In this document: positions 24,279 to 35,430 of the stretch, one piece after another
Numbering within the stretch: position 1 is the first letter of the stretch
Layout: each line of letters begins with the position of its first letter
Assembly: GCA_029379385.1 (NCBI GenBank)
Contig: CM055611.1
Span: 12,532,062 to 12,596,061, forward strand
Length of the DNA: 64,000 nt
Reading direction: 5' to 3'
Source: Quillaja saponaria
Lineage: Eukaryota > Streptophyta > Magnoliopsida > Fabales > Quillajaceae
Made by a program: the position numbers and the translations under genes
The notes under the pieces: model-generated
Told to the model about the DNA's origin: nothing
The model's database searches: none
The model's input: only the letters and a program-made list of their open reading frames with translations

Positions 24279-24957
24279 CTAGCTGAGTTTTATCAATAAT
24301 TTGATTAGAAAATTTGTCAGCAAATTGGATAGCTTTATCAATTGGAGTAATAATTTCGTGGTGAATATTGTGACTAAGAAATTTATTCTTACTTGAAAAA
24401 GACTGAATTTTGTTATGGAAACAGCCAAACCATTTTGGTTTGTAATATCAAAGAAAATATTGAGATGTTTGAAGTGTTCATAAATTTTTTGTGAACAGAT
24501 TAAAATATTATTATTATAAATTATGATAAATTTCGTATAGGGATTAAAAATATCATTCATGATTCTTTGAAATTTAGAATGAACATTTTTTAATGCGAAA
24601 GGCATCACATTCCATTCGAATTGACCAAAAGGAACCGTAAATGCAGTTTTGTATCTATCTGATTCTTTATTTTGAATTTGCCAAAAACCTGATTTTAGAT
24701 CAAATGTTGAAAATAGTTTTGAGGAGTACAAACAATTGAGAATATCTTTTTTTGTTAGGAATAGGATACCTGATCCATAGAGCTTGATTGAAAGGTTTAT
24801 AATTGATGACTAGACGAGAAGTACCCTGTTCAATTTTTGTATTTTTATTAACATAAAAAGCAGAACAAGACCAAGGGCTATTACTCTTGCTAATTATTTT
24901 TTTGGAAAGAAGATCATTAATTTTCTTTTGACAGAAGTCTAGCATTTCTTGATTCAT
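24279..24957 (-). pseudogene. Caulimovirid-like reverse transcriptase remnant with altered active site
   Basis: There are two overlapping frames, 24700-24957 and 24279-24731. Recognisable blocks include SRLVINYKPFNQ, FSTFDLKSGFWQI, TAFTVPFGQFEWNVMPF and FQRIMNDIFNPY. The position of the usual YxDD box reads YNNNILICS, so both catalytic aspartates are replaced. The enzyme cannot be active as read. Confidence 0.8.
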
Positions 24958-25315
24958 TTGTATTGAAAGAGCTTTTTTAGGGATTTGTCTTTCATGAAAA
25001 TCTTTTTATAAGAGAGATCTCCCATATGTTGTTTTCTTTTCCTTAAAACATCCAGGAAAATCAGAATAGATTTGCACCTGAATTTTTTCTTATAAAATTT
25101 TTATTTTGTTTTTGATGATTGAATCATTAAGTTGAGTTTCTTTTCTTTTGAAAGAAATTTCATCAGAAAGAAAATTTATTTATTTTTGTTTATTTTCAAT
25201 AAGATTGAAATTCCTAAAAGTATGGTTTTTAAGAAAAGGGAAGGAAACGGTTTAACCCATAACTTCTTTAAAAATTCATTTGTTAACCCAAAAAGGATCT
25301 AATTGCCTCATGAAA

Positions 25316-25876
25316 TCAGTATCTAAGATGACTAGATTTTTGATATTCTTGGCAAGAAATTTTTTTTTTTGAAATTTGTAAAGGAGAGTTTTCAATTATT
25401 ACATTAGAACATTTGTAATGGATTATGATTTTAGAACCATTAGCCGAAGTTAATCGTTCAGAAGTTTTTTCATTAAATTTTGTTGGAACTTGTCCTTCCA
25501 GGATATAACTTGAATCTGCTCTTGTATCACACAAAACAACTGTTTCGAGGACAAAAGTTTTTTCAATTATAAATTTAATTAGGATATACCATTTTTGATA
25601 TGAAACCCAAGTGATTAAATTGAGAAAATTATCATCATAAATATTTAAGTTTTTGTCTGACGAGGAAGGCTCAGAATGTTTTGATGAGGAAGTTTTAAAA
25701 TATGGATTTTTCTTTTCTTTTTGAAAAAGTTGGATTGATGAATTATTTTCTTGTTGTTGATTTTTGAGATACTTGATTTCAGTTTTAAGTTTTGAAACTT
25801 CATGTTGAAGATCTTGAAGGGTTACGGGTTTTTTCTCAGAGTTAAATCTGTTAGGAATCAGTGTAAAATATGGCAA
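25316..25876 (-). pseudogene. Caulimovirid-like protease region with coiled-coil, altered active site
   Basis: A 186-codon stretch. The N-terminal part (VTLQDLQHEVSKLKTEIKYL) has heptad character suggesting a coiled coil. The aspartic protease motif at the usual DTG position reads CDTRADSSYI, with Gly replaced by Arg. The frame lies immediately downstream (viral sense) of the inserted solo LTR. Confidence 0.7.
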
Positions 25877-25903
25877 TCATTGAGCAGTGAAATTTAAAAA
25901 TTT

Positions 25904-27571
25904 TGATTCTTTTAACCTGAAATCACCTTATGATTATATGAAAGATCCTAATTATAGTTTAACAATTAAACAAGTAGAGAACTGTGTACCTTCGATGCTT
26001 TTAATTCTTTTGTCATATTCTTAATCGGCGTTGACTCATTCGTTAATTCATCAAGAGCACAGCAACGACACCGGTGTCCCGTCTCTAAGTGTATCCATAC
26101 TAACTAATCCAACTAAGGATCTTCATGCTTTAAGATAAAAGGGGTTACCAATAGATTCCTTTTGTGCTAGCACAAGTTACCGAATCTCTCTTGTAATTTA
26201 GAAACTCTCATTGGACAAAAATCTGGGCTCTCTGTATAGTACGTACAATTATTATTTTTAAAATTTTTTTTTTTTAATTTGTTAAGTCTTATCTTTTATA
26301 AAGACTAGTCACCTCCTTATGTATTGGATAATCCTAACACATTAGAGATAATGCTAACATTAGAATTTAATCATAATTAAATCTAATGCCTAAAAAATTA
26401 TAATAATTACATGATTGCCCCAAACTCTATTTTGTTGAATATCGTCATATTGTGTGTGACCCCTTAGGTTCAAACTATTGATGACTGTAGGCATGTAACT
26501 TTTACATATTTATTACTGGACCATGTCCAATTAAATTAGAACTTATTCTAATTTTTTAAATTAAAACTCTTTTTAATTCATCATTTAATTAAGATTAATT
26601 AATTAATCATTTATAGATAATTAATTAATTATCAGAATTTCCTACAAGTCAAGATTGGTGCCTAGCAGAACATGATGACTACCCATAATAGTATGAATAT
26701 GGCTGTGAACCTTTTGAACCTTTCTGTTAACAGTTATCATGCAATTCAATCATTCTATCACGCAATATTCCGATTAAATCTATTTGGGTATGGAAATAAT
26801 GTCAAACCCTAAATTTAATCATATGTGTCTAATCTTAAGATTATAACTTTATTGGAAAAATTAGAAACTCATATTCTAATATCCACCATGCTATGGCCAT
26901 AGACTTTAGGTTAAATCTTTTATAGATCACATAGGACATTCTCTCTTTTCTACTAAGAGTGATAGATCCTTTATTGCACATTCACATACCTCTATATGCA
27001 AGTTATTATACTCAATTACTACTTCTTAGGTGACTCATTAATAGAATCAGAAATAGTATCAAAGTATAATGACGTACATACAAGATAACTATGGTGTCTC
27101 AAGTCAAAAGACTATTTGCATAAATGTAACATAAGAACCACCTATTGACATGTAGAAAAACTCCATATAGGTGTTCTAAGTTAAGTCAGTTTAGTGAACT
27201 CATTCTGTAATGAGTACCTACATATCTGTCTTAGTGTCTCATACACAAGTAACTATGAGATCAGTCATCCTCAACTCTTTGAGCCAACTAGATATGTACT
27301 AATCTATCCGGATTCACTAATGCCCTACTTAGTAATCTTATGATTAGGAACATTTAAGAATTGAGCTTAAAGGAAATACATCTTATTAGCATGATCTTAT
27401 CGTGATGCTTATTTCCATTACTTTAATTCTTTGGGCTCATGATGGTTAATTAATAACTCTTATACATGATAATATTTGTCACTTATATTTATTAATAATA
27501 TGAATAAGATTGTACATAAAATAATATGCCACAACATCACATGTCATTGGCTTTAGGGCATACTACTAACA
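25904..27571 (-). mobile_element. Solo copia LTR inserted in the viral remnant
   Basis: On the minus strand it begins TGTTAGTAGTATGCCC and ends ...GAATCA, 1668 bp. It is flanked by identical aaattt at 25898-25903 and 27572-27577. Much of it aligns with the LTRs of the copia element at 52.7-61.9 kb: the same 13-base start, gattagtacat, a run around agttcactgaa, and others. It is therefore a related but diverged family member. No internal region remains, consistent with LTR-LTR recombination. Confidence 0.8.
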
Positions 27572-28387
27572 AAATTTGGATAAAAAGACAACATGTGGTT
27601 TATCTTTATTTTGAAAATATTGAGGAACCCTTTTGTGATTTCTATATTTGTAAATTCTTTTGCCAATTTTATTTTTGGAAGATTTTTTGTAAGTTTTAGG
27701 AGGATCAGAGTAATGTTTTGTTCTTAGGTTTAGATGAATTTTGAGGACAATCAAAACCATATTGAGGGCAGAAACTTCCTAAATCTTAACGATTAAGGGA
27801 TCTTTCTTTGGCTAATTGTCCTTATATTTTGTCATCTTGACAGATTTTTAAAACATATTTCTGGACATAGCTACAAAACTGTCCATAAGTCAATTGTTCA
27901 TACAGGATAATTCCATTGTTAATATTTCATATTTTTTTTTCTAACTTTGTCTCCTAAAGAACGAGGAAGGCTAGCTAGAAATTTTTCTTTCTAAAAAGGT
28001 TTATTACTATCGGACCTAGAGAAGAAAGAATATATCTTTATACCACCTAAAGTCAGCAAGGGTACGACACGTAAGATTAGAAAGGAGTTTAGCAGATTTA
28101 TCATGCCATATAGACTGATCTATGATGAAATGTTTTGTGATAGCATAAATAATAGTATTTACAGCATCTTGGATTTGATTTCCTTCTTCGTTAAAGAGAT
28201 GATTTCCTTCAGTATCAATTTTGATGGCTAAGTTTATTTGGCTTCGCTCATCTTCAATGAGGTGTTCATCCCACCATTCTTTTAATTGACCAGTAAAACC
28301 AACTATTAAAATATTAAGGATAGATTGGTCAGAACAGTTGTGAGAAATTTGATAAGCAGTACTGACCATGGTCATTTGCTGCAACAT
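27566..28387 (-). pseudogene. Caulimovirid-like coat-protein/nucleocapsid region remnant
   Basis: The 28016-28387 frame has the conserved type of segment FTGQLKEWWDEHL ... CRTLADFRWYKD. Further downstream in viral sense, 27566-27800 is basic and Cys-containing (CPQYGFDCPQNSS), like the region leading to the zinc knuckle. Stops separate the two, and the solo LTR cuts the end. Confidence 0.65.
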
Positions 28388-28689
28388 ATTAAGAATATTG
28401 TATTTAGATTGACCATCTATATTCCATTCATAGATGTTGTTTGCACTGAAAGAATTATTGACTATCTGGGGTTTGTCTTCTGTGACTAAGTTAGGAGGAG
28501 AAGCCCTAGAATAATATAATTTTTGTGGCTTTCGCCAATTGGTATTTTGAATTGGATTATTTTTTTTTTTCAGGAAATTTTCTCAGAATTATCAGTTTGT
28601 TCGGATATAGAATCTTCATCGCTTAAGTTATTAATTGAATTGGTTTATTGAGGAGTGTCGGGGACAATATTTTTTTATATTCTAATAAT

Positions 28690-29320
28690 TTATTTAGAGA
28701 TTTTATCAAGAAGTTCATGTTGAGAAGAGGATTTTGAACTAAAACCTAGTTCTTTTTTAATCTTTGTGGGGATCTGGTAAGGAGTAAAAACAAGATTTTC
28801 ACTTTGTAAATTAGTTTTGGATTCAGAGAGATGATCTCCTATAGCTTGAAGATAATAATTGGTATAATTGTTTTGTTTATAAAGAGATTGAATGTCTTTA
28901 GAATTAACTGTTTCAGTTAATTCTTTATTTTTGAAGGGAATTGCTGGTATAGAAACCATTTTTCCAGCAGGATTATGAGCAGGAATTTTAAGGCCTTATG
29001 AGGAGGAAAAACTGAATTAATAATTTCATCATTCTAAGTTACCCAATTTTTTGTTTTGTGAGTATTAACATTTATGGAACTGGAGAAAGGATAATTGATA
29101 CTCTTTTCCTTTGCATAAGCTTCAAACCATTTAAAGAACGGAATATGAACTTTAAGAGTTTCTATAAATTTGTAATAAAAGTTTTGAATTTTTTGTCTTT
29201 TGGAACTAGTAAATTTTTCAAAAAACCAAGTTATTTCAAGATTGTGTTTTTCTTGATAAAAATCTTTTCTAAGGGAATCTTTATCAATTTGGAAAACAAT
29301 TTGGATTGTATTGATTCTTA
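28690..29320 (-). pseudogene. Caulimovirid-like polyprotein N-proximal fragments
   Basis: Two fragments precede the coat-protein region. One, at about 29034-29320, reads DFYQEKHNLEITWFFEKF and ends NTHKTKNWVT-stop. The other, 28690-28959, is a hydrophilic 89-codon stretch. I assign them to the same polyprotein by position and style; their function is unknown. Confidence 0.5.
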
Positions 29321-30289
29321 GGTTATCATTTAAAGAAGAAAAAGTAGGAGAAGGAAGGTGCCGCTAGAACAATGAACAATGAACCTGGACTTTGGGGAAG
29401 GGGGAAGGCACCACAAGACCACAAGGGTCCTGGCTCATTTTTAGTTCCTTGTATATTCTTGATGGATTGTTTATTTGAAATCATGTCCAAGTCTATTTGG
29501 ATGAACTAATTCTCTTTCTAGAATTATAATGGAACTCATATGTAATTTGATTTGAATCTATCTATGAATTACTTAGATTGAATTATTTATGTTAAGTATA
29601 TTATTCTATGTTTAATGCTTCTGGTTGATTGATCTCCAATTAGATTGGTGTGGTAAATTAGAAGATCTTTGACAAAGGAAATCTAATTTAGCCTTGAATG
29701 ATATAATACATGTTTGAATTCATTCACTTGGATGGTTGGATTTGATTTGCATATAGGATAGACATATACCCATATGTGATATATAACCACTTGAGGTTTG
29801 CTCTTAATGCATCTTTATTAAATCTATTCTCATAGACATATAGTGAATTGGTTAATCAAGATATGATTATAAGCAATTTGAAAGATATTTATAATTGAAT
29901 TGGAATCCTTGGTTAATATTGTAGTAACATGAATCTAAGCATGATAGGATAAATGCAAAGAAAATCAAGTGTAAGAGAAATTGTAATCCTAGGCTCATCT
30001 TAATATATTTACTTTAAGTTCATTATTTGATAAATTCGTTAATCAATTCCAAAGTTAATTGTTTGGATAAAGTTAAGATTGATACAATTTTAGTACTTAA
30101 TATTGTTAGATAATTCATCGTGGGAACGACTCTTTACTTACTCTTTATTACTAGTTAACAATGCGTATACTTGCGTGGTAAAATGAACAACAAGTTTTTA
30201 GCCCCATTGCTGGGGAATTATTCTAATCTTTGTTGATATTAATACCAATCCATCCTAGTTTTAATTCAGAATTTCTTTTTTGTTTTAGG

Positions 30290-30640
30290 TGCTTGTGGAC
30301 GTGTTTCTTTTGATTCGGAAATTGAAAAGACAACTCGAAGGCTTCGAAAGGAAAATCGCTAGCATTCTTTGCAAAATCAAGTAATGGATGATGAACAAGA
30401 ACATTGCCGAAAAAGGGTTTTGATTTGATTCCTCACTTTCATGAGGATATCTATTCATCGATGCTTGCCATTGGCAGCAATTTTGTAACCCACCAAAAGC
30501 AGTGGCGGTTTTCATGGTAAAAGAATTTTATGCTAATGCACTTGATCACAAGAGTGATAAAGTGTTTGTTTGTGGGCGCCATGTTCCTTTTAGCAACCAC
30601 ACCATCAATGCCGTATATTGGTTGCAAGATATTGAATAGG
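30290..30640 (+). pseudogene. Athila-type internal ORF fragment
   Basis: Broken frames read EIEKTTRRLRKENR (about 30320-30360) and KEFYANALDHKSDKVFVCG ... YWLQDIE (about 30520-30640), which I recognise as the N-terminal region of Athila/Tat-type polyproteins. The sequence ends abruptly at the hAT-like terminus at about 30640. Confidence 0.55.
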
Positions 30641-31235
30641 AATGGCAATAGGGTAGAGTGGGAGCAGATCAAGGGTAAGTTGACCCCACCCCGCTCCTAC
30701 CAATATTACCCCGTGACCGGCCCCGAATCTTGAATGGGGCAAGGAATTTCATCCCAACCTCGATTTGCAAAGTCCCCAAATTCCCTGAACCCCGATTTGC
30801 TTTGCCATAAATGAAAAAAATAATAAGTTAACAAAAATCAAAATAATGCTAAATTAATTAATAAAAATCTGGATCAAAGTGAAAGTTCACAACAAATCAC
30901 ATCACTTACTAGAACAATACATAATTAGTCTCACAAAATATAAAAGTAATACAACATTTTCTAGTTATTTCAAAAGTCCATGAATTTCAACTAATCCATC
31001 TTAGTTGGCATGATCAATCGGTAACACTAGATATTCCGATAACACTATATACTCCTCTTGCACCACGAGAAAATATAATATTTATTAGAATGTTAATCAA
31101 TTGCAATATTGAGTAGCAAAAAAATAATTTTAATCTTTCAAACCTGTCTCACCAACATCCTGATCATCTTCAAAAGTAGGAACAATACCATTCTCATTTA
31201 CAAATACAAATAGGAAGTACAAGAACAAATTATAA

Positions 31236-33300
31236 TTAGTTAAACCATAGAAAAATAGCAAAGAATAATACCAAAAATAAAATAAAATTGATAGCAAAAG
31301 GAACTAAAGTACAACTTTTTATATTACCATTCTTTTTAGTAACACATAACCAATTCTGAGCACACATTAATGCCTCCAAAGTATCAGCATGAAGATGACT
31401 ACGATGTGAACTCACCATTCTACCACTAATAGAGAAAGCAAATTTAGAAGCAACCGTAGACACATGAATAACTAACAAGTCTCTGGCAATTGCTTGTATT
31501 GTAGGATATTTGCACCCATTCAACTTCCACCAAAGTAAAATATAAAATTTTGAAGTTCTAGGTAATACATCCTCCTTCAAAGAAAGGTCTAACTTCATCT
31601 TAACAAAAGATGTTCTTGATTTCTTTTTTACATACAAATCATAATCACTCAAAGCATCATCATTTTCACTTAGAAGAGTACCATGAGAAGACTCATTTTC
31701 ATTCCTACCATCCATAAACCTGTATTGATACTCATTTACCAAATTACAAAGAAGTAGGTTAATTCTTACAACTTCAAAATCTGCCTCTGTGCCATAGATT
31801 TTGGTGAAGTAATACTCAAGTAATGTCATTTTATAACTTGGGTCCAAAACTGCAGCAACTCCCATGATATTATTAATCATATTCTAGTAATTACCAAATT
31901 TGTCTAACATATTTTGTGCCATTTTTGAAACTACCAGAGTAGGAGAATCAAGCCATTGAGACAATTCCATCTAATCTCACAAATTTTGGGAAAGTACAAA
32001 TTGGAAGTAGGATACTGAGTACTAGAAAATATTTCTATTATACTATAACACAATTTTAATTTTCCAACAACTTCTGTTGCAAACTTCCAGTCATCTTCAC
32101 TAATCATAATATTATATTGAGAATCATGTTTCATCAAACGAGAAAACAAACCTTTGTACAATATGGCATTTTGAAGCATCAAGAATGTACAATTCCGTCT
32201 TGTTAGACAATCAAGACAAAGTTTCTTGTTATATGGAATGCGTAACTGTTTAGCAGTTTCTTCAAATTTTTCTTCCCTTTTAGGAGTTGCACCCTAATAT
32301 GAGACACTGTCACGAATTTTTTCAATTCCCTCCTTAATAACTGCCAATCCATCTATCACAATTAAATTTAAAATGTGAGCACAACAACGCATATGAAGAA
32401 AGCTTCCATGCAACAACAATGAACTAGTTTGCAACTTATCCAACAAAATTTCAATAATGGCATTATTAGTAGAACAATTATCCACTGTAATCATAGATAA
32501 TTTTGTATCCACATTCCAATCCAACAAGCAATCCACCAAAACTTCACAAATCATCTCTTTTGTGTGGACAAGGTACATAAATAAACCTAAAAAAAAAAAA
32601 TATAATTTAAACATCAATATTTAAACATTTAATATGAAATATCATACAATTACTTAAATAATATTGACAATTGACTAAGAAGTAAAGGACAAGTACCTCA
32701 AAATTCGGGTTTGTAATTTCCAAGAACAATCAATGAAGTGTGCAATTATAGCCATGAATTCCATTTTTTTTTTTTTTTTTTTTTTTTTTCCTGATTAGAT
32801 GTCCACATATAAGTAGTTATGGCCACTATGCTGTCATTTTTCTCTAAAAACTTCATTGTCTCCAATCGTTCCACAACATATATCTTCAAAATATCACTCT
32901 TAATAGTGTTTCGCATAGGATACTTGAACAAAGGTTGAAGAACGGTTAGAAAATCTCGAAATGCAAAATGATCCACCATTGAATGGTTATCATTTGCAAG
33001 TAACCTCCTTGCAATGTCTTGCTTAAATGAGTATATGATCATTTTCTTTCCTTTTCCATCACCTCTTTCAAAACAATTTGTTATAACCTTTTGCACTAAA
33101 TCAACAACTTTTCGGTTTGCACACCTCTTGAAGTGATCATGCAAGTGTTTTGTTCCTTTTTCTTGATTCCCCCCATAGCAACCTTTAACGCATTTAGCCT
33201 TGTCAAGTCCTTCAACTATTATCTTCTTATAATGCTCCCACACCACACTCCTTAATCAACCACCAGTGTTATGTAATTTATTTTCTGCATCTTCCATTGG
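31236..33300 (-). pseudogene. hAT transposase remnant (BED zinc finger to hATC dimerisation domain)
   Basis: Minus-strand order: a BED-type zinc finger at 33000-33250 (VWEHYKK ... AKC..C ... HLHDHFKRC), then a core with ITVDNCSTNN and HMRCCAHILNLIV (32294-32617), a middle part (31931-32182), and a C-terminal hATC region at 31236-31880 (FYILLWWKLNGCKYP, ASKFAFSISGRMVSSHRS). Stops and frame changes lie between blocks, and a run of T at 32764-32789 interrupts the reading frame. It is not functional. Confidence 0.8.
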
Positions 33301-33309
33301 TGAGCCTTC

Positions 33310-34314
33310 TTTTCTTTTTCTTTTTTTATAATAAATTTATTAAATAAAAAAGAAAAACGGGCCAGAGCATAATCTAAGCCACTACAAGAAAAAGGATACT
33401 TAACCAAAACCAAAAACAAAGAAACTATCCCATTACAAAAAAAAAAGCTAAATTAAACAATAAAACAAATGATGGGATACTATACCATTACAAAAACGAC
33501 CAACTTAATCAAACCTTACCAGGGGACTTACCAAAAGAGGCTTTCATGCATTCAAGATTAACTCTAAGCAAACTAATGGAAGCACCATCCCCGGTAAAAC
33601 TTAAATGTTGTTTTAAACGATTTTGGAGAATGTTCTTTGAACTCTTAGGTGAAAGATTTAAAGTTTGGACAACCCTTTCCTTATCCTCTTTTGAGTTGAT
33701 TGGAACATCAGAATCCCCTTGAAAAGGAGTTAATTAAGACCCAATGCCATGCATACTTTCCTCATTTTCTTGCAAATTTTGAACATCTTGTTGAAACTTT
33801 TTACTGCCATCCCTTTGAAAAACTTGGATGAGTTCTTGATTTTGTTTTCCACTGTCAACTTGTAATCTCTTAGAACCATTCTTGGAGGTTTGAGAAACGT
33901 GAACATCAATGAGACAACCCTCACCATCCCTTTCTTAATTCTTGTTCATTGGTTCTCTTGAATAGTCTCAAGAGGTACCTTGTTCAACCAGCCCATATGG
34001 CCTTCTAAATTTGAAGAAACATTTCCTTTAGAAGCATTAACATCACCTAACAAGCCTTGATTTGAATCCATTGAAGAACTTTCCACCCGTTGCTTTAAAC
34101 CTTCCACAGTGAGAGATTGAACTTTGGAGCTATTTGAAACTTGATGTTTCCTAACAGCACCTACATCTTGAAACTTCGATGTCTCTAGTGATTGTTGCTT
34201 TGAATTTGAGCCTACCAAAGTATTTGTTCCTGAGCTGCTAATTATTTGGTCCAAAATAGATGGTGAATCTTTTATAAATTGATCATCTGATGATGCCATA
34301 CTAAACCTAAACAA
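33310..34314 (-). pseudogene. Unidentified coding remnant with LINE-like 3' tail
   Basis: Minus-strand frames 33946-34314 (122 codons, starts MASSDDQFIKDS after an in-frame Met) and 33730-33927 are hydrophilic with no domain I recognise. Downstream the sequence ends in a T-rich 3' region and an A-rich tail (ttatttaataaatttattat followed by A/G-rich sequence at 33310-33350), as in a 3' LINE fragment. The first frame could instead be the N-terminal exon of the hAT transposase. I cannot separate these options. Confidence 0.35.
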
Positions 34315-35430
34315 GAAAATGAAAAAACTATGAGTAATAAATTGAAGGAAAAAAGATATATTAATATTTTAGCATAAAATACTATAAATTGGAGAAATTA
34401 AAATACTATAGTAGTTTTACACCAATTAGATTCTACAAAGAAGAAGCAAGCAAATACTAAATCCTATAGTAATTTTCTAGAAATAAGTCAACGCTGCCAA
34501 CTATAAAATATATTAATAATTTTTTTTTCTTTATTTAACTGTTATGTCATATTTGAAAGTCTGATATATGTCCCTATTTTACAAATCTTCAATGTGAAAC
34601 TGACAAAGGCAGAAAAGAGGGCTAAACTTCACTGTGATGGTGTTAAAATTGGATAGAAAGAAATTTTTTTTAAAAATTTCTGATGTTGTCCTAATATATA
34701 TATATATATATTGCAATAAAAAATTATGTTTTCACTGCAGCTTAGCCTCATCTTTTCCTTAGTCAAAAAGAGGGCTAAACTTAAAAAATAAAGGAGGCAA
34801 AGAAGCAAGGGAAGGAGACATGATCTGCCGACGTTTGCTTCTTCATTGAAAAAGATGGCAGAAGAAGCGAACTTGGCGCTAGATTTTCACTGGTTTAGAT
34901 CAACTATCATGATCTGCTTCGACACTATTTCCTCGAAACGGATCTGCTTCACTGGGTTAGTTCTTCACTGGTTTTAGATCACTGGATCTCGATCTCCTTG
35001 TAAAGGATATCTCAGAAACCACCCATTTCCTTTAGCCCACCCTCTCAGGTCGAGCAACTAGATTGCAAACAATGGTTAGATGCATAATAAATTAATAATT
35101 AAAATTAAAATTAGGATTCCCATAATTTCTGAGCTGCTAAACAAACAAAAAATAAACAAAATCCAGACACAGATTGGACAGAAGGACTATCTCAGCTACT
35201 AACCTGCTGTGCTGTGAGAGTGTAAGATTGTGAGTTGTTTTCTTCCCACTCCCAGTTCCCTTAGTTCCTACTTATTAGACTAGTTACTAGTTAGTACCCA
35301 CTTAAGTCAATCAAGGATTGGGATTTAAAGTGAATTTGCAAAAATATCCTTAAACAAATAAAAACATTCAAATAAACTTATTTACACTATATATAATTTT
35401 AATATATATATAAGTGGGGCGGGCTTCGGG

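Larger units (their letters stand above)
21891..29438 (-). mobile_element. Endogenous caulimovirid-like pararetrovirus, defective
   Basis: In minus-strand order it carries a coat-protein-like region, an aspartic protease, a reverse transcriptase, RNase H, a further conserved C-terminal segment and a promoter-like 3' end. That order without LTRs, together with the RT type, fits an integrated Caulimoviridae-related polyprotein rather than a gypsy element. The N-terminal part, including any movement protein, is absent. All frames are broken, catalytic residues are altered, and a copia solo LTR interrupts it, leaving about 5.9 kb of viral sequence. About 100 bp of GC-richer filler (29341-29438) lies at the left end of the minus-strand map. 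The genus is not assigned. Confidence 0.7.
21253..30192 (+). repeat. 5' LTR of the Athila-like element, interrupted
   Basis: Parts 21253-21890 and about 29439-30192 align with the intact 3' LTR (39388-40774). The break falls after accttcacaa. About 25 bases present in the 3' LTR are missing at the junction, where the pararetroviral sequence begins. Confidence 0.8.
30640..35425 (-). mobile_element. hAT (Ac-like) DNA transposon, decayed
   Basis: The left end reads taggaatggcaatagggtag, the G-rich terminus typical of a common plant hAT group. The right end has the matching G-rich word gtggggcgggcttcgggg at 35414-35431 without a clear final terminus. The element carries hAT transposase remnants on the minus strand. 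I found no 8-bp duplication, so one end may be truncated. It is inserted in, or adjoins, the Athila-like internal region. Confidence 0.65.

Noticed and set aside
21891..29438. Interpretation of the viral-like block as another gypsy element
   Set aside because: No LTRs or primer site flank it, the coding order lacks integrase, and the RT and coat-protein-like blocks are of pararetroviral type.
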